Source of the DNA: Methylobacterium gnaphalii
Lineage (GTDB): Bacteria > Pseudomonadota > Alphaproteobacteria > Rhizobiales > Beijerinckiaceae
Length of the DNA stretch: 33,035 nt
Reading direction: 5' to 3'
NCBI RefSeq assembly: GCF_007992215.1
Contig: NZ_BJZV01000038.1
Coordinates: forward strand, 1 to 33,035
Shown here: positions 15,711 to 22,927 of the stretch, piece by piece
Numbering within the stretch: the first letter of the stretch is position 1
Layout of the letters: each line of letters opens with the position of its first letter
The notes under the pieces: model-generated
The model's database searches: none
What the model was told of the DNA's origin: nothing
What the model saw: only the letters and a program-made list of their open reading frames with translations
Program-made: the position numbers and the translations under genes

Positions 15711-16910
15711 ATGAAGAAGCCGATCGCGTTCTTCGTCCACCATCAGGGCCGGGGCCACGCCAACCGCACGATGGCGGTGGCGGCCGAATTCGCCCGAGAT
15801 CGCCCGGTCTCGGTGCTGACCGCCGGTCCCCACCTATTCGACGGCTTCACCCGCGACATCGAGATCGTGGCCCTGCCGAACATGATCGGCGCCGCCGTGC
15901 CGACCCCGCGCCTGTACGCGGAGCCGACGCCGCAGGTGATGCATTGCGTGCCCCTCGGCCTCTCAGAGATGCGCCGGACGATGCGCCAGATCCTTGACCA
16001 TCTCGACGAGCGCGGCATCGGCCTCTTCGTCGTCGATGTCTCGGCGGAGATCGCGCTTTTGTCGCGCATCGCCAGCGTGCCGGCGGTGCAGATCCGCATG
16101 CACGGCGACCGCCAGGATATCGGCCATGTCGGGTCCTACGAGGCCTGCGTCGGCATGCTGGCTCCTTTCGATCCTCGACTCGAGCAGGACGACTACCCGG
16201 CGCATCTTCGCGCCAAGACCTTCTACAGTGGTGGTCTCTGCACCAGCGTCGACCGGGTGCCCGACCGGGTCGAGGCGAGGGCGCGGCTCGGGCTCGATCC
16301 GGACCGAGAGATCGTCGTGGCGGTCACCGGCGGCGGGGGCAGCGGCACGCCCTATGCCCCCCTCACAGTCGGGGCGCGCGCCGCACCCGACGCCGTGTGG
16401 CTGACTCTCGGACCGACCCACCGCGAGGGGCACGAGACCGACTTCGCCAATCTGCACGAACTCGGCTGGGTGCCCTCGGTCACCGATTATCTCGCGGCCG
16501 CCGATATTGTGGTGGCCTCGGCTGGTGACAACACGGTGCACGAGGTCGCTCGGGTTGGCGGCCGTCTGATCGTGATGCCGGAATGGCGCTATTTCGGCGA
16601 GCAGAGTCGCAAGGCCGAGGCCTTGGTGCGCCTCGGCGCCGCCGTCCAGGCGCCGGTCTGGCCCGGCGACCTTCAGGGCTGGCGCGACCTCCTAGGCAGC
16701 GCCCGTGCCCTCGACGGCGATGCCTTGCACAGCCTCTACGCATCGAACGCGGCCTCCCGCGCCGCCGGCTGGCTCGAGGGCCTGACCGACGAACTCTGGC
16801 AGGGCGAGCATTCCGGACGGGGGCGTTCCACGTTCGTGCCAGAGCATCTGGAAGGCCGGGCAGACTTGTCCGAAGATCCGATCAGGCGTGAGGCAGTCGG
16901 TTTGGTATGA
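15711..16910 (+). CDS. GT28/MurG-like glycosyltransferase
   Basis: 399 residues, starting 8 nt after the preceding stop, with GAGAG before ATG 15711. The N-terminus AFFVHHQGRGHANRTMAVA is the G-x-G-H acceptor-side loop of the MurG/GT28 and UDP-glucuronosyltransferase-like GT-B enzymes. The donor side has VVAVTGGGGSGTP, the segment LHELGWVPSVTDYLAAADIV, and the nucleotide-sugar site VVASAGDNTVHEVARVGGR then IVMPEWRYFGEQSRKAEALV. It has no membrane segment. It is third in the operon after the sucrose-phosphate synthase and GT2/GT7 genes, suggesting sequential action on one product. The last 40 residues are polar and not conserved-looking. The exact sugar and acceptor are unknown. Confidence 0.75.
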   Translation: MKKPIAFFVHHQGRGHANRTMAVAAEFARDRPVSVLTAGPHLFDGFTRDIEIVALPNMIGAAVPTPRLYAEPTPQVMHCVPLGLSEMRRTMRQILDHLDERGIGLFVVDVSAEIALLSRIASVPAVQIRMHGDRQDIGHVGSYEACVGMLAPFDPRLEQDDYPAHLRAKTFYSGGLCTSVDRVPDRVEARARLGLDPDREIVVAVTGGGGSGTPYAPLTVGARAAPDAVWLTLGPTHREGHETDFANLHELGWVPSVTDYLAAADIVVASAGDNTVHEVARVGGRLIVMPEWRYFGEQSRKAEALVRLGAAVQAPVWPGDLQGWRDLLGSARALDGDALHSLYASNAASRAAGWLEGLTDELWQGEHSGRGRSTFVPEHLEGRADLSEDPIRREAVGLV

Positions 16911-17898
16911 GCAAAGGTGAAGTCAGCTTCTGTGCTGTAAGCCGACATCCAACCAGCGACGTGCGAGTGTCTGTAAGTGGCGCTTTGCCGACCGGCAGAT
17001 GTTGGACGGTCTCCGGCTGCTCGCTGCCGCACCTTAGGTTTCTGTTGCAGACCCCAGAACTAACAATAGGCTGGTCGCCCAAGGATCGACTTGGCTCCTG
17101 ACCTAGCAGGCAAATATTGCTCGTACAGGGACTGGCCAAACCCTCCCCTTGCACGCAGCTGGACAGTGGGCTTGCGAGTTATATTGGCGCTCCCTTGCCG
17201 CGAGGACGGCGGACATTGCACGGCAGGCGAGGGCAGCCACCGGTCAAATCGGCGCTGGCTGCATGGACGCGCTCGTAGGCTGTCTTCTCGCAGTACGCCG
17301 TCGGTCTCAGGGCCGCAGTGTAGATGAGGCAGACGACCTGCGAGCGCCACAATTCACGCCTTCCGACATTGGAGCTCCATCGGGTCGGATCAGGCAGGCT
17401 GTCAGTTCTCAGCCTCCGGCCAAGAAACCTTTTTGCTGCGCAAGAGCTTCTCTCGCTTAAAGCGGGGGCATACCATAGTGATGCAGATAGCGGGAGACGA
17501 GCCTGCCCTGAAAATCGAGGTGATGAGGACTGTTGCCTACTCCTTTGCTGACGGCCGCAAGATTACACGTTGCCGACCCATGCCGGACGCGCTCGGCCCC
17601 ATCGGAGGCAGGTCTAGCTACAATACTATCATCCTCCAACAAGCATTAAGACGATGGCGCAGAGGCAGCTATCGCGCGAGGTTAGCCCGGCCACCCGTCT
17701 AAGCATGATCAAGGACCTAGTATGCCTAAGTACTGTATCGATACACAGGCAAACAACATATCTACATGCCCTGGGACTGTAGGAAAGTTCTCTGGTGGGA
17801 ATATGGCCTGCCCCTATCCTCCCAAGTGAACTTTGAGAACAGCACCAACGATCTGCAATCAAGCCGCATAAGCATGTTAATCAGTCGAGCCCATCCGG
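16911..17898. other. Spacer between the carbohydrate cluster and the histidine kinase gene
   Basis: About 1 kb with no supported gene. Open frames on both strands (for example 17060-17350 minus and 17433-17702 plus) lack recognisable motifs and ribosome binding sites. I see no strong terminator after 16910. The last 250 nt before the kinase gene are AT-richer and presumably hold its promoter. Confidence 0.4.
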
Positions 17899-20139
17899 AT
17901 GACCGAGAGTGCCACTTCCGATTTACCGCTGTTCCTGGCCGGCGGCGGACAGATGGGCGCGATGATGCATTCCCACGATTGGACAGGTTCGCCGCTTGGG
18001 TCGCCAAGAACTTGGCCGCATTACCTGCGCTCGACCGTCAGCCTGCTACTTGGATCGCGCTTCCCAATGTTCGTGGCCTTCGGACCCGAACTTGGGTTCA
18101 TTTATAACGACGCCTACGCTGAGATTTTGGGCGACAAGCACCCGGCGGCACTCGGTCGCCGCTTCCGTGACATCTGGCCCGAAATCTGGCCTGACATCGT
18201 TCCGCTGGTCGAGAAGGCACTTTCAGGGGAATCAACTTGGTCGGATGACATGCCGCTGCGCATGAACCGGCGCGGTTTTGACGAGCAAACGTGGTTCACC
18301 TTTTCCTACTCGCCGGTTCGAGACGAACAGGACAGGGTCGCTGGCATGTTCTGCGCCTGTACCGAAACGACCGGGCGCATTCGAGCTGAAGCGGCCTTGC
18401 GTGCCAACGAGACCCGTCTCCAGTTCCTGGATACGCTCGGGAAGGAAACAGCAAAGAGTACCAATGCCGACGAAATCCTCGCGACGACCACACGCATGGT
18501 TGCCGAGCATCTCGGTCTCTCAAATTGCGCTTACGCGGACATGGATCCTGACGAAGACGGGTTCACCATCCGTGGCGATTGGGCGGCTGAGGGGTCACCG
18601 AGCATTGTCGGGCACTACAGTCTCGCGGACTTCGGCAAACGGGCTGTGGTCGAACTCAGCGCTGGGCGGCCGTTAGTCATCAACGACAACCTTGCTGAAC
18701 TGGCGCCCGATGAGGCCGCCACCTTTCAGGCCATTGGCATCTCGGCCACGATCTGCATGCCGCTCGTCAAGGATGGTCGCCTCACCGCACTCATGGCCGT
18801 CCATAGCCGGGTTCCGCATGCCTGGTCGGATCATGAACTTGCGCTGGTCACTGAGGTCACGGAGCGATCTTGGGCCCACATCGAACGCGTTCGAGCGGTT
18901 GCAAACCTTGAGGCATTGAACGCAACTCTTGAAGAGCGCGTCGAACAGCGCTCCTCACAACTCGCAGAGACCGAGGCCGCACTCAGGCAGTCGCAGAAGC
19001 TCGAGGCCGTGGGTCAGCTTACCGGGGGCGTTGCCCACGACTTTAACAACCTGCTCACAATCATCCGCTCGTCAATCGACTTCCTGCGCCGACCTGACTT
19101 AGCCGAGGAGCGGAGGAGCCGATATCTCAACGCGGTGTCAGAAACGGTGGACCGAGCCGCCAAGCTGACGAGTCAGCTCCTCGCTTTTGCCCGGCGCCAG
19201 ACCTTGAAACCCGAGACGCTCGATGTCGGCGCTAGACTCGGTGCAATCGCCGAACTCCTCGATACGATAACGGGCACCCCCATCAAGATTGTCGTCAATT
19301 TACCGGAACGCCCCTGCTTTGTCCGGGTCGATGCCAGTCAGTTCGAAACGGCCCTCGTAAACATGGCCGTGAACGCGAGAGACGCCATGAATGGAGTGGG
19401 CACCCTGACGCTGAGCCTCAATCGCCATGCGGCGTTGCCGCCGATACGCGGCCATGCGGGTGCATCAGGCTCATTCACTGCCATTTCACTCAACGACACC
19501 GGATGCGGCATCCCGCCGGACTTGTTACCTCGCGTGTTCGAGCCGTTCTTCACGACCAAGGAGGTGGGAAAGGGCACCGGTCTTGGCCTGTCTCAGGTCT
19601 TTGGCTTCGCGAAGCAATCGGGCGGTGACGTTGAAGTCGAAAGCATCCTAGGTGAGGGCACGACCTTCACACTCTACCTACCGGAGGTGCAGCCCGACTT
19701 TGCTGCCAGCGAGTCCGTTGGTGATATCACGGAAATCGAGCCCGGCGGCGTTGGTCAGCAGGTACTGGTGGTAGAGGACAATATCGAGGTTGGTCGCTTT
19801 GCAACGCAGATCTTGGAGGATCTCGGCTATGCCACAACCTGGGCGGGCAACGCCGAGGATGCTCTGGATATCATTGGCTCGGACGGCGCGGGTTTCGACG
19901 TGGTATTCTCGGACGTAGTGATGCCCGGCATGGGCGGGATCGAGTTTGCTAAGCTGCTGCAACACAAGCTTCCACATCTGCCAGTAGTGCTGGCGTCGGG
20001 CTACAGCCATGTGCTCGCCCTGGAAGGCAGTCACGGCTTCGAGTTGCTGCAAAAGCCCTACTCGGCGGACCAAGTCTCACGTGTGCTTCGCAAAGCTGTG
20101 TCGAGGCAGGGAACCTACAAAAACAAAGTGCAGGCCTAA
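17899..20139 (+). CDS. Hybrid sensor histidine kinase (PAS-GAF-HisKA-HATPase-receiver)
   Basis: 746 residues with no membrane segments, so probably a cytosolic sensor. Domains in order: PAS at about 55-165 (FPMFVAFGPELGFIYNDAYA, with a PAC-like end), GAF at about 175-335, coiled coil at about 335-370, HisKA with GGVAHDFNNLL (phospho-acceptor His380), HATPase with N-box NMAVNARDAM (Asn488, Asn492), G1 DTGCGIP (Asp533) and G2 GTGLGLSQVFGF, then a receiver with VVFSDVVMPGMGG (Asp672). All catalytic residues are present. No separate response regulator or output gene is in the window, so it is an orphan hybrid kinase likely acting through a phosphotransferase elsewhere. The ligand is unknown. ATG 17899 has only a weak ribosome binding site, but PAS-type similarity begins soon after it. 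Confidence 0.85.
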   Translation: MTESATSDLPLFLAGGGQMGAMMHSHDWTGSPLGSPRTWPHYLRSTVSLLLGSRFPMFVAFGPELGFIYNDAYAEILGDKHPAALGRRFRDIWPEIWPDIVPLVEKALSGESTWSDDMPLRMNRRGFDEQTWFTFSYSPVRDEQDRVAGMFCACTETTGRIRAEAALRANETRLQFLDTLGKETAKSTNADEILATTTRMVAEHLGLSNCAYADMDPDEDGFTIRGDWAAEGSPSIVGHYSLADFGKRAVVELSAGRPLVINDNLAELAPDEAATFQAIGISATICMPLVKDGRLTALMAVHSRVPHAWSDHELALVTEVTERSWAHIERVRAVANLEALNATLEERVEQRSSQLAETEAALRQSQKLEAVGQLTGGVAHDFNNLLTIIRSSIDFLRRPDLAEERRSRYLNAVSETVDRAAKLTSQLLAFARRQTLKPETLDVGARLGAIAELLDTITGTPIKIVVNLPERPCFVRVDASQFETALVNMAVNARDAMNGVGTLTLSLNRHAALPPIRGHAGASGSFTAISLNDTGCGIPPDLLPRVFEPFFTTKEVGKGTGLGLSQVFGFAKQSGGDVEVESILGEGTTFTLYLPEVQPDFAASESVGDITEIEPGGVGQQVLVVEDNIEVGRFATQILEDLGYATTWAGNAEDALDIIGSDGAGFDVVFSDVVMPGMGGIEFAKLLQHKLPHLPVVLASGYSHVLALEGSHGFELLQKPYSADQVSRVLRKAVSRQGTYKNKVQA

Positions 20140-20272
20140 ACCAAGATTACGGTTTGATATGCTGGCTGGCGATGCCTGTGACGGCTCCTCGCGCAAGAAA
20201 CTCTTGGAACTCCCACGGCGCGCCATCGCCATTACTACAGTCTATGGGAAAGGGTTCATAGTCGAGCCATAG

Positions 20273-20591
20273 ATGAAGGATGCCCTGCTACGACCTGATG
20301 GCGCGTCATCGCGGCAGTCGTTGCAATCCTGTCTGGTTCCCCTGATGCATGGGCCGCGAGTGTCGAGAACAGCTCTGACGCCACCGTTAGGCCGGGGGTG
20401 CTCGCACCGTCCTCGATATTATTGGGCAGCGGCTTGGCGTGCTCGATCATAAGGTCCCGGGACTCCATAGCGCGACAGGCCGCTGGATTGGCGGTTCAGT
20501 CAACGTGAAGAAGGATGATGGCCAGTATTCTGGTGCAAAAGGCTTTGTCGTCGACCGATCCAACGCGTACTTCGGCGGAGTTGCCAGCTGA
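20273..20591 (+). pseudogene. Small exported protein gene broken by single-base shifts
   Basis: ATG 20273 begins MKDALLRP. In a neighbouring frame the sequence continues RVIAAVVAILSGSPDAWA then ASVENSSDATVRPG, a signal peptide with an A-x-A-type cleavage site and mature start. At a run of five G (20394-20398) the sense moves to a third frame, open for 66 codons and reading GQRLGVLDHKVPG, GRWIGGSVNVKKDDGQYSG and FVVDRSNAYFGGVAS before TGA. One base gained in the G run joins the two main parts smoothly; a second shift joins the start. I infer a periplasmic protein of about 80 mature residues that is now broken, or sequence errors. No family is recognised. The remaining DNA between 20140 and 20615 shows nothing else. 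Confidence 0.45.
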
Positions 20592-20615
20592 CTGGGGATG
20601 CTCAAATTCGTTAGA

Positions 20616-20957
20616 CTAATGGATAAGGAACGCTCCTATCACGCTGAACAGCAGTGAGGCTGCAGCAGCAGGCGGCACGAAGCGAGGCCGATAAGCTAAC
20701 AGCAGAACGAGCAAAAGACCTGCGCAACTCGTTGCCCCAATCCATTGTACCGGCGCGAACACCCACCCTTCCGCGTATCCAGTCAGGATCAGCGACAGCC
20801 CAATTCCGGTCCAACCCACCGTCCGAAGGAGCGCCACACGGCCATCCTGCGGCTTGGATTGCAGCACGTCGGAATGATGACGATTCAGGCTGAGGCACAG
20901 AGCCGCGAGTGCCGCGAAGCTCAGCGAGATGCTGAGCGCGAGGGACGAGGTGATCAT
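20616..20957 (-). CDS. DUF3325 membrane protein of the iron-uptake operon
   Basis: 113 residues with three to four hydrophobic segments: ITSSLALSISLSFAALAALC at the N-terminus, VGWTGIGLSLILTG in the middle and AGLLLVLLLAYRP then SLLFSVIGAFLI at the end. Size, membrane pattern and gene position match DUF3325 proteins, which sit beside PepSY-TM and DUF3649 genes next to TonB-dependent siderophore receptors. The start ATG 20957 overlaps the stop of the PepSY-TM gene by 4 nt (ATGA), so it is the last gene of the operon and translationally coupled. Its biochemical role is unknown; it may be a partner subunit of the inner-membrane reductase. Confidence 0.75.
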   Translation of the reverse strand: MITSSLALSISLSFAALAALCLSLNRHHSDVLQSKPQDGRVALLRTVGWTGIGLSLILTGYAEGWVFAPVQWIGATSCAGLLLVLLLAYRPRFVPPAAAASLLFSVIGAFLIH

Positions 20958-22591
20958 GCCCGCCTGCGCTCCGCGATCGGTCGCGGGTTTCGGACGCTCG
21001 AGGCCACCGGCGTGCCGTTGGCCTGCCTTTGGACGACGAGCGATGCCGGTCGTTCGCTCCTATGCTGAGATCGGCCTGGAACCTCGTAGACCATCACCTT
21101 TCGACCGGCAGCCATGAACAGCCCCGCGAGCGCGAGGAGCGCGCCGTCGAACCACAGGAACAATGGGTCACCATAACCGAGCTGACGCAGAGGATGCCGC
21201 TCGATGGTCGCGACATCCGCAACGACGACAGCGAGGCAGAGGACCGACACCAGTGTCAGCATCTCGGTCCAGGCACGGCGGTGAGGGCGGAAAAGCGGGA
21301 TGAACGCGGCAAGGATCCAGGCTGCGAAGAAGCAGCGGATCTCCCAGGCCGATCGATCGGTCACGTCGAGCGGAAGCAGACGGTTCGCGAGGAAGAAGAC
21401 CGCGATCGCTGCGGGTAGCCCGGCAATGCTGCCGATGTTCATGGCCTGGACGAAGCGAAGCCCAAAGAACGTCCGCTCGCCCGGCTTCGGTAGACGGGCC
21501 AGCGACCACAACATGATCCCTGTCGCGACCATGGCGCTCCCCATGATCCCGCACAAGAAGAACAGGACACGCAGGCCTGTTCCTGCAAAATGAGCCTCGT
21601 GCAGTCCGACCATCGTCGTGAAGGTCTTCGCGGCGGGCTTCAGACCGCCCTGAAGCACCTGGATCACGGCGCCGGTCACGCCGTCGAACGCGACCTGAGG
21701 GTGCTCGTGGGAAAGCCCATGCGGCTCCTCGAACACCGCGACCACGGTGGCGTTCGCGTCCCCACGGTTGGTGATGGTGAGGCGCTCGAGCGGCTCGGAC
21801 ACCGTCGCAAGGGCCTTCTTGACCATGGGACCGACCGGTGCCAGCGCGGCAGGCTTGCCTGCTGGCGGCCGAGGCGCGGTGATCTGGCCGGTCTCGGCAA
21901 AGAAGGCTTGGCTGTCGCCCTTGTAGACGGCGTTCATGCCCCACGGCATGTACATCAGCGCAAGCGTGACGATACCGGTATAGGTGATCATCAGGTGGAA
22001 CGGCAGCGCGAGCACGCCGGTGACGTTATGCGCATCGAGCCAGCTGCGCCGAGGCGCCTTGTCCCGGCGAAATGTGAAGAAGTCGGCGAAGATGCGCTTG
22101 TGCGTGATGATGCCGGAGACGAGCGCTATCAACATGATCATCGCGCAGATGCCGACGGCCCACCGGCCCCAGAGCGGCGCCATGTGCAGCTCGAAGTGGA
22201 AGCGGAACAGAAAATCTCCGCCCATCGTATCGCGGACGGTCGCGGGCTTGCCGGTCTCAGGATCGAGCGCGACGCGGTTTGGGGGTTCGCCTGGTCGGTT
22301 CCGCCAAAACAGATCGAGCACAGGACTGTCGGGTTGCGGCATGCCGATGAACCACGCACGTGCGTTCGCGGCGTGCGTCTCCATGTAAGCGACACCGCGC
22401 TCTGCGGCTGCGCCGAGCGCGGATGCATCCATCGGAGCGGCGCGTACGAATTCCGGTCGCATCCAGCGCGAGATATCGGCGCGGTAGTAGCTCGCCGTTC
22501 CGGTCACGAAGATCGCGAACAGCACCCAACCGACGACGAGACCGGACCAGGTGTGAAGCCAGGCCATGGACTGGCGGAAGCTGCCCTTCAC
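20954..22591 (-). CDS. PepSY-associated transmembrane protein, probable siderophore-iron reductase
   Basis: 545 residues from GTG 22591, which has GGGAGG 6 nt upstream and overlaps the DUF3649 stop by 4 nt (GTGA). A longer frame exists upstream but is a shadow. Membrane segments include SMAWLHTWSGLVVGWVLFAI, WAVGICAMIMLIALVSGIIT (followed by HKRIF), LPFHLMITYTGIVTLALMYM, LRVLFFLCGIMGSAMVATGI and three more near the C-terminus. The histidines in WLHTWSG, ITHKRIF, LPFHLMITYTG and VGLHEAHF are those usually conserved in PepSY-TM proteins, where some (FsrB/PiuB type) are haem-containing reductases releasing iron from siderophores. A soluble PepSY region with the usual DP-TG turn (LDPETGKPATV) is visible. 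I infer reduction of ferric-siderophore at the inner membrane. Confidence 0.85.
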   Translation of the reverse strand: MKGSFRQSMAWLHTWSGLVVGWVLFAIFVTGTASYYRADISRWMRPEFVRAAPMDASALGAAAERGVAYMETHAANARAWFIGMPQPDSPVLDLFWRNRPGEPPNRVALDPETGKPATVRDTMGGDFLFRFHFELHMAPLWGRWAVGICAMIMLIALVSGIITHKRIFADFFTFRRDKAPRRSWLDAHNVTGVLALPFHLMITYTGIVTLALMYMPWGMNAVYKGDSQAFFAETGQITAPRPPAGKPAALAPVGPMVKKALATVSEPLERLTITNRGDANATVVAVFEEPHGLSHEHPQVAFDGVTGAVIQVLQGGLKPAAKTFTTMVGLHEAHFAGTGLRVLFFLCGIMGSAMVATGIMLWSLARLPKPGERTFFGLRFVQAMNIGSIAGLPAAIAVFFLANRLLPLDVTDRSAWEIRCFFAAWILAAFIPLFRPHRRAWTEMLTLVSVLCLAVVVADVATIERHPLRQLGYGDPLFLWFDGALLALAGLFMAAGRKVMVYEVPGRSQHRSERPASLVVQRQANGTPVASSVRNPRPIAERRRA

Positions 22592-22926
22592 GAAGCGCCT
22601 CCCGTGCGCGTGGTAGACGCGGAAACCGGGCTGCCTGCATCCTTCACCAGCCAAGTGCCGGCTCCAAGGAGTGCCGCGATGACCGCGACGATGATCGTGG
22701 CGCGCAAAAGAGTGCGCGCAGCGAAGACGAGCACGACGATGCCTACCATCACGACGAAGCTCAGCATCGTCGCCGCGCCAACGGCTTCCGATCGCGTCAG
22801 CGGAAGCGTCAGCGAGAGGAAAACGGTGGAGAGGGCGGCAATGCCGTAGCCGCCAGCCGTCGCGATGACGACGCGGCCGGCGACCGCCGCCCGGTCGCGG
22901 AGGCGCAGCGACGCCATGCCCGTCAT
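22588..22926 (-). CDS. DUF3649 membrane protein of the iron-uptake operon
   Basis: 112 residues with three membrane segments: VIATAGGYGIAALSTVFLSL, GAATMLSFVVMVGIVVLVFA and TIIVAVIAALLGAGTWLV. The pattern GGYGIAAL...LPL.R.EAV..ATMLSF is typical of DUF3649 proteins, predicted iron-transport components found between TonB receptors and PepSY-TM proteins. It starts at ATG 22926 (or Met4), one nucleotide after the receptor stop, and its own stop overlaps the next start by 4 nt, so it is in the middle of a tightly packed operon. Function unknown; probably an accessory subunit of the reductase. Confidence 0.8.
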   Translation of the reverse strand: MTGMASLRLRDRAAVAGRVVIATAGGYGIAALSTVFLSLTLPLTRSEAVGAATMLSFVVMVGIVVLVFAARTLLRATIIVAVIAALLGAGTWLVKDAGSPVSASTTRTGGAS

Positions 22927-22927
22927 C

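Noticed and set aside
21590..22849. Plus-strand open frame of 419 codons opposite the PepSY-TM and DUF3649 genes
   Set aside because: It lacks any recognisable motif, and the minus strand carries clear membrane proteins with coupled starts and stops.
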